Source: Diabrotica undecimpunctata (Eukaryota; Arthropoda; Insecta; Coleoptera; Chrysomelidae). From it: 64,000 nucleotides of DNA. The DNA lies in assembly GCF_040954645.1 (NCBI RefSeq), contig NC_092809.1, positions 70,224,141 through 70,288,140 of the forward strand, written 5' to 3'. Both the position numbers and the translations under genes were made by a program. A model generated the notes under the pieces. The model saw only the letters and a list, made by a program, of their open reading frames with translations. It had not been told where the DNA came from and did no database searches. This document shows, piece by piece, positions 22,358 to 33,959 of this stretch. Position 1 is the stretch's first letter; every line of letters begins with the position of its first letter.

Positions 22358-23540
22358 TTATGTGGCTGTACTTGTTGAGGCTTGGACTGGAAAATTTTCA
22401 TCATTATATATTCTTCTTTCATTTTCATAGTACCTTCTTAAATTATCATTATTATATGTTCTTTCATTATCATTATATCTTTCTTCTCTTACATTATTAC
22501 CCGTTATTTTATAATTAAATAAATTATTTGGAGAACGTCTATCATTTATAAAGTTACTTTGTAAACTAGTTATTAAGTTATTGGAACTTGTATCCATTGG
22601 CTCATGTCGCATTGAATTTCTACTTTGATTTTGGATAGGAATAGATGGCTGATATCTAGGTATATTTGGAAATTGTCTTTGAAATTGGTTACCAGTGTTG
22701 GACGGAAAACTTGGACGATTTTGAAACTTATTATTTGGATTTCTGAAAAAATTCTGAAAATATTTCTGTATGGACTAGAACTTTGGGAAGAATGCCGATT
22801 TTGGAAATTATTATAATTCGAAAAATTCAGATTTCGAGAAAAATTATTTCTTAATAAAAATAAAGAGTGTTGTGAATTATTATTTGAATTTCTATTAGAA
22901 TTATTATAGGATCGAAAATTATAAACATTTGAGGGTCTCGTATTATTACTTCGATTTTTGTAAGAAATAAAATTTTCTTCTTCTTTAGCGAAAGCCATTG
23001 CTTACTCTATTGAATCAAGATCGTTTAATCTGACTACTAACTGCATGTGATAATAAGACCATTTATAAAAGTTTTAAGAGAAAAATCTTCATATTGTTGA
23101 ATTTTTAATATTTTTAAATTTAATTGGTCATTAGACATATTTATTTTTGAACAAAAAATGCTTCTAGCATCCTGGATTCTTAAACCAAAATTTTGTGTAT
23201 TTTCGTTTCTTTCTAGTTTCATTGAAATTATATCTTCGTAATTACATGTATTAAACAATCAATTGATCTCTGGTCAGAAAATGTTACCATAAGAGAATCT
23301 TTAACTTTTGCCCAAGAATCAAGTTCTGTTCTTGATGCAATAAAGACTGCTGCTCTCTTAGTTAACTTACTTAAAACAGTATCAAAAAGACAAACATTTA
23401 TAGGATTATTTGCATCCCTATTGCTATGATTATTCAAAAAATTTTCACATGATTTAATAAATATGTTTAATTGTTTCGGATGGCCATCAAAAGTAGGAAT
23501 ATTATCTTAGTGAGTCATCTCGTTAACTGTAAAATTTACT
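22358..23540 (-). pseudogene. gag: gag pseudogene
   Basis: Structural protein of the provirus. The frame 23437-23228 has 'AAVFIASRTELDSWA' and 'FSDQRSIDCLI', matching the conserved core of Errantivirus gag; 23258-23037 continues the domain after a frameshift. The C-terminal part (22998-22358) is extremely Asn/Ser/Arg-rich. No CCHC zinc knuckle is seen, which is normal for this group. At least three frame breaks are present. Confidence 0.75.
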
Positions 23541-23880
23541 AAATGATCTAAAATGTCCTCCACGGTGAATTAAAAAATATGTAATATATAGGTAAAAATA
23601 TGGATTTTGGTAAAAGAGGAAACATTTACATGAATATTTTCATTTTCTATAGACTAGACTATTTTTGTTCTTCCGTCTGCACCACTAGGATTCTGGACGA
23701 TGCTGGTTCCTTCTCCCTGGTTTTGGATTCTCCAATGGGTTGTGGACAATATTTGTTCCTAGCCCTGGACGTTTGGCTGTTACCGTACTCGAAATGTGGA
23801 TTTTTTCCTATCTTTAAAAAGAAAAATTGCACACGAAATTCGGCAAGGTTTACACGAACACTGTACAATTTCGAAAAATT
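23541..23880 (-). other. Proviral 5' leader
   Basis: Untranslated leader between the primer-binding site and gag. It is richer in G+C than gag and encodes no recognised product. Confidence 0.6.
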
Positions 23881-23885
23881 CGACT

Positions 23886-23895
23886 GACTGCGCCA
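23886..23895 (-). promoter_or_regulatory. Primer-binding site (tRNA-Ser type)
   Basis: Immediately next to the 5' LTR the element strand reads TGGCGCAGTC, complementary to the 3' end of an insect tRNA-Ser as used by 17.6/297-type elements. Its first T overlaps the last LTR base. Confidence 0.75.
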
Positions 23896-24076
23896 GTAAC
23901 AAAGTCAAAGCCGAAAACAGTTTTTTAAAAAATTGAACTTCGTAACAAAATTTATTTATTAGGAACGTACAAGTATGGTAACAACTGCAAAACAAAAAGC
24001 TCTTAATTTAATTAAATACTGCTATATATAGTCTTTCTATATGTCGTCACACATTGGATAATCCAGGGACGTAACT
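23895..24076 (-). repeat. 5' LTR of the Errantivirus-like provirus
   Basis: 182 bp, starting AGTTACG at 24076 in element orientation. It is a direct repeat of 14557-14739. It contains a TATATATA stretch and an AATAAA-like poly(A) signal (near 23960-23945 in element sense), as expected for U3-R. Confidence 0.9.
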
Positions 24077-24080
24077 GTAA

Positions 24081-24874
24081 TATTTGTAACCGCCCCAGTG
24101 CGAGTGGCCATAGGTGCCAAGCACGTTAATGTAAATAAACAAAAAATAATAAATTTTTGGCCGTATAAATATAAAAAAATCTCATTCCGTCTGTAGTGTT
24201 GTTCAGTTCTTTATGAATTGCATGACAGTACTGATAAATAGCTCTCCCAAATATATTACAAATGTAACAAAAAGGGTTTATGCATGCTTTAAATGGACTG
24301 CTTTATTTTCTTTAAAATTGTATTTTAAAGAAATTAGAGAATCGGTAGAGGGTATCAGTAATAATGTAATGAAGAAACACTAAAGATTTATTTATAAAGA
24401 GAATCCAAAATAGTATTCTTTTAGGAATAATATACTACAACATTGTCTTAAATATAGCAAATTTTTAATCGTTTTTTAACTTTATGCTGCAAACGAGTGC
24501 AATCAGCACGAGCTGGTATGGATGAAAACAGTTACAAAATTAGGAAAGGTCTACAATGAAACTCAAAATAAAACTAATCACAGTATTGCGTGCGGCACGT
24601 GACCTTCCCTCGTCAGAACTTCGAATCCCCCTTTATTTCTGTTGTTTCCTTTTCAACTACAAATGAAGTTTGTTAGTTTAATGAGTTGTAATGATCAGTT
24701 GCATTTAAACAAAGAACAATTTAGTATGCAACCAAATTTTTGGCACCTTTTAAACATTTTTAATAATTAACATTAGGCGAAAGTTTCTCTTTATAATCTA
24801 TTCGTCGACTAAAACCTATAATCTACAAAGTTTGTATATAAGTTACAAGAGCGTACCACAAAATTTTACACAAA

Positions 24875-24879
<5 letters not shown>
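24081..24879. other. Unassigned stretch right of the provirus
   Basis: AT-rich DNA with no recognised gene or repeat. It presumably was joined to the sequence left of 14553 before proviral insertion. Confidence 0.4.
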
Positions 24880-24954
<75 letters not shown>

Positions 24955-24978
24955 TAATATATATATATATATATATAG

Positions 24979-25024
<46 letters not shown>

Positions 25025-25040
25025 TAATATATATATATAG

Positions 25041-25100
<60 letters not shown>
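24880..25100. repeat. Compound (TA)n array
   Basis: About 220 bases of TA interrupted by AATATATAAT and AGATAAAT units that occur twice, giving an internal duplication of roughly 60-70 bases. It lies at the 3' end of a minus-strand LINE remnant and may have grown from its tail. Confidence 0.95.
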
Positions 25101-25104
25101 CTAC

Positions 25105-25690
25105 TTCTTGAGTGGCTTTATAACTCGAGATGAGTTTCGCTACGTCCACTATAGCCCTCCATCTTCTACGATCTTGGGCTTCCATTTTCCATTTTTGTAC
25201 CCTAATCCGAGATAAATCGGTTTCAATATCATCCTTCCATATTTCCATATTTTTCTGGGATGGTCTTCTTGTCTAAACTTTGATGTTATACTAAATGGCA
25301 TCGATGTTCTGTTTGCTATCTTTACCTGTGCATATGAGTCTGTCACGCACATTTGAGTTAGTTCTTCCCTCAGAATAATGTCATAAAATTTTTGATGCAA
25401 AACGTTTCCTTCTTTTGTTAACAATTCTCTTTACAAAAATTTCATGGCGCTTAGTGATCTTTAAGAGATGCTATCGCACTCTTTACTTCTTGAACTGTTG
25501 GTGTTGGTATTTACACAGCTGCAAAATGAAATGTAATATTAGTTTCTTCATCTCATCTTTAATATTTAGCAAATTCCGAAAGTATTTTTTCCATCATTCG
25601 ACACTTTCTATTATTTGTTCATCTGCTGTTACCCCAACAGTTCCACATTGTCCGACTGTCTTCAGTCAAGTTAATTAATAAAAATCAGCT
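25105..25690 (-). pseudogene. LINE remnant with multiple internal deletions
   Basis: Minus-strand LINE pieces in correct order but with large gaps. Near 25490-25460 'PTVQEVKSAIASLKDH' is the RT entry motif. At 25424-25370 'LTKEGNVLHQKFYDIILR' appears, then near 25320-25280 '[12 protein letters not shown]' (the region before RT motif B). At 25240-25130 the C-terminus '[19 protein letters not shown]' follows directly. The missing intervals include the catalytic YADD motif, so the copy is dead. Successive deletions within one insertion are the simplest explanation. Confidence 0.65.
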
Positions 25691-25720
25691 TCGTCATACC
25701 ATAAGCTTAGAAAGCAGATC

Positions 25721-25723
<3 letters not shown>

Positions 25724-25812
<89 letters not shown>
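25724..25812. repeat. (TA)n array
   Basis: About 88 bases of pure TA directly left of the Penelope-like element. Confidence 0.98.
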
Positions 25813-25814
<2 letters not shown>

Positions 25815-25849
25815 AATTACTGGATATTAGTGACTGTCAATATAAACAA

Positions 25850-25935
25850 ACAACACAGTTTATTAGGGTTGCAGTCAGAAAATTGGCCGGGATGTTAATG
25901 AAACACTCTTATGACTTTTTGTCTAGCTTTCGGAA
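25850..25935 (+). repeat. Left arm of Penelope inverted repeat
   Basis: 84 of 86 positions match the reverse complement of 27432-27517. It contains the start of the open frame at 25883, which is therefore not a native protein start. Confidence 0.92.
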
Positions 25936-26470
25936 AGTTACTATGTTACTATGTAACTTTGTTTTGGATGAACTTATAACAATGTGTAAAGAAAAGATAC
26001 CTTTTCACATACCTTTTATTAAACGATATGTTGATGATTTGACCTTATTGGTCCCTGAAAACATAGTAACTGATGTGTTAAACACCTTTAACGCCCAATG
26101 TGAACACCTGAAGTTTACGGTTGAGAGAGAGGCTGATAATATGATTCCTTTTTTAGACATGCTAATCCATCGTGGCAATGATGGCATGCTAAGGACGGAG
26201 TGGTATCGTAAACCTTGTTTAAGTAACCGTTTTATAAACTTTCATTCTCAACATCCATCTAAGATAAAAACAAATTTGGTTTTGGCCTTGAAAACTAGGG
26301 TTATCAACTTGTCACACATCGAGTTCAGAGACAAGGGACTAAAAAAGCTGAGATCTATATTACAAGAGAACTCCTATCCTATAGGGCTGTTAAATAAATT
26401 TTCGGTTCTCCTTTTCCTTCGCATTTTTCTGACAACCAAAATTTTCATAACAATAAGGTCCGACAATTGA
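25936..26470 (+). pseudogene. Penelope-like RT, C-terminal part
   Basis: The frame opens at 25883 within the terminal repeat and becomes RT-like from about 25940. It contains 'PFIKRYVDDLTLLVP' with the catalytic YVDD at 26027-26038, then 'LKFTVEREADNMIPFLDM', typical of Penelope palm/thumb, and 'WYRKPCLSNRFINFHS'. All fingers and motif A are absent. The frame is lost at about 26470, where a shift separates it from the endonuclease domain. Confidence 0.8.
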
Positions 26471-26538
26471 CATTGACACAGAACACATCAGTGATACCAT
26501 CTTAAATAACTTATGGTTGCCTAACCTACATTCCAGTT

Positions 26539-26994
26539 TTGACACCGAAGCTAATGAACATCTTCAAAAATGTTAGTTATTTAAAAATTACAACCAAAAA
26601 TGTGAAAACGGTATCGAAGTTATACACAAAAACAAAAGATCCTTTCACAATACAGGAGTCATCGAATGTTGTTAATTCTATACCGTGTAATAATTGTAAC
26701 AAAATATATATAGGAGAATCATCTCGTAATTTTCACAGTAGGGTGATCTCACATCGTAGCGATATAAAAACCAAAAAAATAAATGCATGTGCATTGACAG
26801 AACATGCATTAACGTTGAAACATGAATTTAATTTCGAGGATTCCTGTATTTTGGCAAAGGAAAAGAACCATTCAAAACGTGTTTTCTTGGAAATGTGTTC
26901 CATAAAATCTAGTACATCTTGCATCAATAAAAAGTCAGACATAGATAAACTGAGCAACATTTATTGTTACTTACTGGAAAAACATCCAAAATAA
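26539..26994 (+). pseudogene. Penelope-like GIY-YIG endonuclease domain
   Basis: This domain cuts target DNA to start Penelope reverse transcription. The 151-codon frame holds 'SIPCNNCNKIYIGESSRNF', which has the CxxC pair and the degenerate YIG motif with the Arg characteristic of Penelope GIY-YIG domains. It is followed by 'HRSDIK' and a His/Asp/Glu-bearing helix region, and ends at a natural stop at 26994. The domain itself looks intact, but its parent RT is truncated and out of frame. Confidence 0.8.
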
Positions 26995-27431
26995 AATTAA
27001 TATCTACCTGTACCCGTACCCACACAAATTACACTTATATGCATAACCTGTTGCATACCATTAAGACAGGTTTAAAAATTAAAATCACCTAAGATGGGCC
27101 TCTAGTATTTCTTAAAAAGAAATATAATATTAAGTACACCTAATTACTTTTTAATCAAAGGATTTTTTCTTTTTGTTCTCTATGTGCCAGAGTTAAAACA
27201 CACCAGTAAAAGATGACAACAAAATTTTTACTACTTTTACCTAAATTTTAAAGAATTTTAAAATGTATTTTGTCCACTATTTTATATTTTATGTGTGTGT
27301 TATTAATGTTGAGTGTATATGCTTTTATAAATAATCTCAACGACTAGTAAGTTGCACTGAAGATTTGTGATATTTTATAAATATTTACATTTTTTTTCTT
27401 ATTACAGTGTCTTGAAAAAGGAATAAAACCA

Positions 27432-27517
27432 TTCCGAAAGCTAGACAAAAAGTCCTAAGAGTGTTTCATTAACATCGCGGCCAATTTTCTGACTGCAACC
27501 CTAATAAACTGTGTTGT
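27432..27517 (-). repeat. Right arm of Penelope inverted repeat
   Basis: Inverted partner of 25850-25935. About 430 bases of non-coding 3' sequence lie between the endonuclease stop and this arm. Confidence 0.92.
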
Positions 27518-27545
27518 TTTGTATATATTGTTGTGATTGTTTATT

Positions 27546-28749
27546 TTGACTTTAATCTTAGTTTATTGAGCCAATAAAAAAATATAACTTATTTGTTATC
27601 AAAAGTAAAATAAACTCCTTATATTACCTGTGTTCGATGGATTCAAAGATTTTCTAGTTGTCTTTTATCGGGATAGAGAAGAAGGATAAGAATAAAAAAT
27701 ATATTATATTACAAAAGTTTACGTTTCTTTATTTTATATGAACGAATAAAACAATTATCAAATTCTGTCGTTATCTTATCAATCAGCATACAAGAAAATA
27801 AATCAAATTTTTATAATAATAAGATTTTAAATCTACATACATTTATATTAAGTGAAAACCAATTTTACTTAAATTTTTCTTTACTTGAAACAAGAAACAA
27901 CAAAACTTTAAACTTTTGATTAGCCTAACAAAACCTCAGTTCTTAAATTTGAATGCTAATGACCATGATGTCAAACCGATCCTTCACAGATATAAAATTC
28001 AATTGTACAAAACACTTACAGCTTATTTTCTTATTGAGTTGTATGTTGGAACATACCCAGAAAAATCCAGTCTCCTCAACGATGTGATCTCTCCTTTTTG
28101 GCACCTAGGCTCCTTCCTAACGTCTCTGCAAACCTGCTGCACTAACCAAAAACACCTGATGCACTCCAAAAACTCAACTACTTATTAATGACACAAGGAC
28201 CTCCTTTTGTCAACTTAATGCCGTAAAACTACTTTTACAAATCTTCACAAAATGCCAACGGTAGATACAAGGACCATCCTTCGATGGCCAAATTATAACT
28301 GCACTTCTCCGGTTCTCATGATCGGCTCACAAATTCCCATTTAAAAACGACCGCCCAATCAAAAGCTCAAATTGTGTTTACCATGATTTTGGAAAAGCCT
28401 AATTTCGGTTTCAGAGAAAAACTAAATAGCTTACTTTAAAATTGCTTTTGTCAATACACAATTTATACATATTTCAAAAGATTAGAATATGGTCATTTAA
28501 TACTCGATTATACAAACAATGAAAAGATTAACTTACAGGTAAAATGTCTTCTAATTCTAAACAAAGGTTTTTTGATAATTTTGTTTGAAACGGAAAAAGG
28601 TCGTTTTTTCCGCCAAACAAAGTTCTATTCTTATCTACAATAAATCTTATCTTAAATTACTATATACAATTTGTTTATATTGATATCTTAAAATTTTATT
28701 TCGATGGATTTTTTTATCTATTTTTCTTTGGTTGGGAAAGAAGAAATAT

Positions 28750-28753
<4 letters not shown>
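27546..28753. other. Unassigned stretch
   Basis: No recognised gene. A moderately G+C-richer patch at about 28020-28340 contains the 90-codon frame 27916-28188, which has no recognisable domain. Confidence 0.35.

Positions 28754-28828
<75 letters not shown>
28754..28828. repeat. (TA)n array
   Basis: About 75 bases of TA, roughly 110 bases left of the large inverted repeat. Confidence 0.98.
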
Positions 28829-28830
<2 letters not shown>

Positions 28831-28936
28831 AGTAAGAAAAAAGAAGTACTTGGGACTCGTTTGGAAGAAATATATAAATATGTTTTGGATGCGTTGGAGT
28901 CAATAAAAGGGGCTATTGGCTAACTATTTTTATATC

Positions 28937-29540
<604 letters not shown>

Positions 29541-30221
29541 TACAAAATATATAGTTTTCGTTTCCGCACCTCCAGGACATCCCCTTGGCTACGTAACTGA
29601 TCGAAACTTATTTATTTATTTTATACCATATGGACCAATTATCTTCAGTAATATAAGCATTATATATTATAAGGTTATTTTTTATTTTTCAATCAATAAA
29701 CTCTTATATATTGTTCAATACGGTAGATCAGAATTACAACATTGTCCAGTCTAGAAAGGTTTAATATAATTCCATAACGGCATTAAGGTTATTTTGCGTA
29801 CACCGCATACATTAAATTATTTAATCATTTCACTGACAGAGGCTAAATGGTCATTTGAGTTTCAGAATCGTCGTAGGTAGCCAGATTAACAAAGTTTCTT
29901 AATGCGAAAGCACATTCCCATGTAAATCGTTGCATTTTGTCTGTGATGCTGCACAACATGTGCATTTTATTTCCTTGTAAAAGGATTACGTGGTCCGAGG
30001 ATTTTAGTTACGAATTTTGGAGTCAGTTGAAGACATTGTTGGTATTGTTTGAATGTTATTCAGTTTAATGGGAGATAATTAAGTTTTAAACAAAATTTAG
30101 AACAAATTTTGTGACTATTTATATATGTCAATAAATTAAATATAATTAATTCAGTGGGTATATTAATAATATTCAAGACACCTTGTAAAAACTGGAAAGA
30201 CACCAATACCAAATAAAAGAC
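29541..30221. other. Unassigned stretch
   Basis: No recognised gene or repeat between the TA/TG array and the gypsy-type LTR. Confidence 0.4.
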
Positions 30222-30509
30222 TTACAAACATGCATTCTACGTAGCCCATAAACAGTTGCAGGCCGGGACGAGAATGATCTGTCCTTCTAGATGCGACGGG
30301 AACTGTCGACCGCTGGAAAGTTCGACCCGACAAGCGATGAGACGAATTAGAGGTGGGCTACTCCAGAATGTTCGAGTACATAGTGACTTTTATATATAAG
30401 CCTACCTTCTAGGAGTTAAGTTTAGTTGATAAGAGATAATCGTGCTGTAAACTTATAAATAAATATATTTATATAAATTCCAACCGCTCATTTTATTTAA
30501 TCCCGCTAG
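30222..30509 (+). repeat. 5' LTR, gypsy-type element
   Basis: About 288 bp, a direct repeat of 33960-34249 with roughly a dozen differences. A TATATATA box-like motif and an AATAAA-like signal lie near its end. A candidate primer-binding site starting TGGTGTCC follows at about 30512; I cannot name the tRNA. Confidence 0.88.
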
Positions 30510-30676
30510 AGTTGGTGTCCGGTGTGAGATTTAGAAATAAATTCAATTCAATTCATCAAAAAAAAAAGACTTTTGAACTTTTGAAAAGTATTGTTCGTCG
30601 GGAACAGCCTTGTAACTCGGTAGTGATCTTTGTAAAAAAAAGAACATTTTAAAAGAACGTGTGTGCCTGACCAAAG

Positions 30677-30850
30677 ATGCTGCTAGTACTACTTTCAGTA
30701 AAACAGTTGCGTGAGCAACTAGAAGAACGAGATGAGGACTGCAGCGGATCCAAGAAGATCCTCCAAGAACGACTGAAGAATGTTCTAAGAATGGGGATGA
30801 CCCAGAGACATTCCAGTTTCAATCAGCAGAAGAAACAGTTTTAAAAAAGA
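30677..30850 (+). pseudogene. gag N-terminal SAP-like segment
   Basis: The frame from the ATG at 30677 reads 'LSVKQLREQLEERDEDC' then 'KKILQERLKN', like the SAP-type N-terminal module of some gypsy gag proteins. It ends at a stop and the main gag resumes in another frame. Between 30850 and 31036 a short sequence encoding a coiled-coil unit is repeated two to three times. Confidence 0.5.
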
Positions 30851-31035
30851 TGAATGAGAAATTTGCAAATTTGTCTTGCAAATGATTGAAAAAACTTCTA
30901 AAAAAATGATAGTAAATTTGAAAACGTCTCGCAAATGATTGAAGAAACTTCTAAAAAAAAAATGATGAAAGATTCGATGAAACTTCTTAAATTAATAGAG
31001 AAACAGCTAGACAAAGCGACGAGAAATTCGAAAAT

Positions 31036-33039
31036 ATGTCTAGAAGATTCGACGAAGTATGTATTGAAAACAGTGAGAAGTATGAAGAAGTCTTTAAAAC
31101 ATTCGATAAAGTAGAAGAGAAAATCAAACAGTTAGAGAGCATGATAACCAATACAAAAGTGCTACCACCAGTTAGAACAGTAGCCTTAGATCCGGTAGTG
31201 AAAGAAGAATCACCTAGAGACGAAACGACACATCATATGCGATTCAAATTACCACCATTTGATGGAGAGTTTTCTTGGTCCATATACCTTAGACAATTTG
31301 AAGCTATTGCGACAGCCAATCATTAGACAGAACAAGAAAAATGTTACCATACCTTGTTCACTCTACTAGATAAACGTTACGGAGATGCCCATCTACAACA
31401 AGTCTACAAAGTACAAATAAGAAGTAGAATCCAACGAGCAAGTGAAAGTTTGCAAGAATTTGAAGCAGATGTTGCTCGTATAGCGCTGTTGGCCTATCCA
31501 GAGGCACCAGACAACACATTGGAAGAAATTGATGTAGATATTTTTATCAATGGGTTAAGAGACAGTGAACTACAGAAAGCTTTACGACCTACAAGACCGA
31601 AAGTTTTAGATGAAGCGCTCGCCATTACCTTGGAACACGAGACAGCTAGTCGAGCTTCACGGAGCTATCGAGTACGAACCTCTGAAGAGAGCAACGTATA
31701 AAACGATAAACGTCTGGAGGAAATCGTACGGAAAGTAGTTCGTAACATGATGCCGAAGAGACATGAAACCAGATGTTGGAATGGTAACGACGTAGGTCAC
31801 ATTATTCGTAAATTGCAAGAAAATAATACAACAGTCAGAAAGCTAGAACAGATCAAACACTGGGCTGGAAAAAGTGATTTAAATGCTGATGCTCAGTCAA
31901 GACGGCCATACAGTGCAAATCGTAATCATTGTCTTGAATTAGAAGAACGACTTTGCCCCGTGAGACGAACCACCGTCATTAATGATCAATGGCAGGCTTA
32001 ACAGCTACAAGACGCTCAAGCAGATGATTCATGTATAAAAAGAGTATTGGATTGGATGCGCCGAAGTGAAAGACCTTCTTGGCAAGACATTAGTGCATGT
32101 AGTCCAGAAGTCAAGTGTTACTGGAGCCAATGGAATTGCTTAGTGCTGAAAGATGATCTTCTGTATAGTACCCTTGAGAACGATGATGGTACAGAAACTA
32201 AGCTTCAGTTGATTGTACCTAAAAGTAAACTGTCAAAAGTATTGCGTCAGTTGCATGATGATGCATCAGGCGGACACTTTGGTATTACGAAGACTCTGCA
32301 AAAGGTTCGAGAACGGTTCTATTGGGTGAACTGTAAAGATGATGTAAGAAGATGGTGCCGGAAATGTGAACTGTATGCAACCAGTAATGGTCCAGTTAAT
32401 AAAAAGAGGGCACCCATGAAACAGTACAATGTTGGTAGTCCTATGAGAAGAGTAGCAATCGACATTGCAGGTCCACTTCCAGAGACGAATGATTTAAATA
32501 AATATATCCTGGTAGCCATGGATTATTTTAAGAAATGGACTGAGGCCTATGCGATACCAAATCAAGAAGTTGCTACCATTACAGAGCTACTTGTTAAAGA
32601 ATTCTTTAGCCGATTTAGTGTTCCCTTGGAGATCTACTCCGATCAAGGGCGAAACTTCGAGTCAACCCTTTTCTAAAACGTTTGTAAATTGATTGGTGTC
32701 AATAAGACCAGAACGACACCCGTGCATCCTCAATTAGATGGAATGGTCGAGAGGATGAACCGAACGATGGGTAAACACCTGTCCAAAGTTATATCAGAAC
32801 ATCAAAGAGATTGGGACCAGCATATTCATTTATTCTTAATGGCATACCGCTCGGCTGTGAATGAAACTACAGGCCAGACTCCAACCTGCCTGATGTTAGG
32901 TCGTGAAGTTCGTTTGCCCTGCGACCTAGAGTTTGGCTGCAGACCTTCCGAAGAACATGTTGCAAGCGAAGATTTTATCGACCGCCTGAAGGTAAGAATG
33001 AACAACATTCATGAACTTGCCGACAACACATCCAGTTAG
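31036..33039 (+). pseudogene. gag-(deletion)-RNase H end-integrase fused frame
   Basis: One continuous plus-strand frame of 668 codons, interrupted only by nonsense codons at 31324-31326, 31699-31701, 31999-32001 and 32674-32676. First comes a coiled coil, then the gag core ('FKLPPFDGEFSWSIYLRQFE', 'YRVRTSEESNV' at its end). A damaged zinc knuckle follows ('RCWNGNDVGHIIRK', second Cys lost). Immediately after it comes 'AGKSDLNADAQSRRPY', the end of RNase H. Integrase follows with its zinc module ('HFGITKTLQKVRERFYW', 'WCRKCELY') and catalytic residues in 'VAIDIAGPLP', 'IYSDQGRNFES' and 'DGMVERMNR'. The roughly 2-kb protease-RT deletion preserved the frame. In-frame fusion may reflect selection for packaging or chance. 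Confidence 0.85.
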
Positions 33040-33340
33040 TCAGTGACAGAATAAAAGATCAATATGATTCTCGATGCAAGAATGAAAGCTATGAAGTAGG
33101 TGATCTTGTTTGGCTTTATAATCCACAACGTCGTCGTCGCTTGTCTCCTAAACTGCAAAGACAATGGGAGGGTCCGTATGAAATTAAAAAGAGAATAAAT
33201 GACGTAATATGACGAATTAAGAAGTTGCCGAAAGGTAAACCAAAAGTAGTTCACATAAATCGTCTTGCACCTTATGCTGGCCCAAATGAAACAGAAGAAG
33301 CCCGAGCCCTTCAATATGAGATCAAAGATGACCGGTGACC
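33040..33340 (+). pseudogene. Integrase C-terminal domain
   Basis: After a frame break the GPY/F-type C-terminus continues: 'YEVGDLVWLYNPQRRRRLS', 'QRQWEGPYEIKKR', then 'VVHINRLAPYAG'. This module contacts host chromatin. An internal stop occurs after 'INDVI'. Confidence 0.8.
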
Positions 33341-33959
33341 AAGCTCTAATGAATTTATGTCAAATTACGCAGAGAGAAAGAGTGCTAGATTCGACGTGAC
33401 CACAGAAGTTCAGCAGGATCTTTTTAGTGTTCCGCATAACGTCTCTCTAGCCCACTGTGTTGTCCAAGATCTTGAGATGACTAAAGGAATCTCATCCGCA
33501 TTTTAAAAGAAATTCGGTCATATGGACGAGTTAAAAAACCAGCAGCCTAAAGTTGTAATAGTACTGAGATTAGAAGATGGTTCTCGATCTTTGCTGTATA
33601 TGGTGACCAGGAAGTCGTATACAGACAGGGCAAGCTACGAGGATATATAGCGTGCTCTAACTAATTTGAAGAAAATCGTCTGCGATTATGACATTAAGAA
33701 TTTGGCCTTACCCAAGATATGGCATGCACTTGATAATCTGTATTGGAAGATTGTCAGAAGCATGCTTGAAATGATCTTCCGAGAAACCGGCATAAGAATT
33801 ACTGTATGTTGCATTAACCCGATGAGATCGTGTCCTTCAAAGTCAGTAGACTTTCTTTCTGAAGGGTTCATGCAGAGCTGGAGAGTCCTGTAGATTTCGC
33901 CATCCTGGGCCTACATATAGAGTTGCTGATCGGAACGCTCAGATCTAAGAGGGGGGCAG
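33341..33959 (+). other. 3' region of the gypsy-type element
   Basis: Non-coding or decayed sequence between integrase and the polypurine tract. Short frames such as 33666-33893 have no recognised domain. The final 13 bases before 33960 form the polypurine tract. Confidence 0.55.

Larger units (their letters stand above)
14557..24076 (-). mobile_element. Errantivirus-like endogenous retrovirus (Metaviridae), broken provirus
   Basis: A complete-length minus-strand provirus: 5' LTR 23895-24076, tRNA-Ser-type primer site, gag, pol (protease, RT, RNase H, integrase), env and 3' LTR 14557-14739. A 4-bp duplication GTAA flanks it (14553-14556 and 24077-24080). Gene order and env type match the insect gypsy/17.6/ZAM group. 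All genes carry stops or frameshifts. Later insertions enlarge it: a hAT element in env, a LINE in the RNase H region and a TA array in integrase. The provirus is inert as it stands. Confidence 0.9.
25850..27517 (+). mobile_element. Penelope-like element with inverted terminal repeats
   Basis: 86-bp arms at 25850-25935 and 27432-27517 are inverted copies with only two mismatches. Between them, on the plus strand, lie a 5'-truncated RT and a GIY-YIG endonuclease domain, the hallmark pair of endonuclease-containing Penelope-like elements. The 5' arm is fused directly to RT sequence, so most of the RT is missing. A TA array abuts the left side closely. Penelope elements are known to end in direct or inverted repeats. 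Confidence 0.85.

Noticed and set aside
22207..22518. 103-codon plus-strand frame rich in His, Tyr and Phe
   Set aside because: It is the antisense of the Asn-rich gag C-terminus of the provirus.
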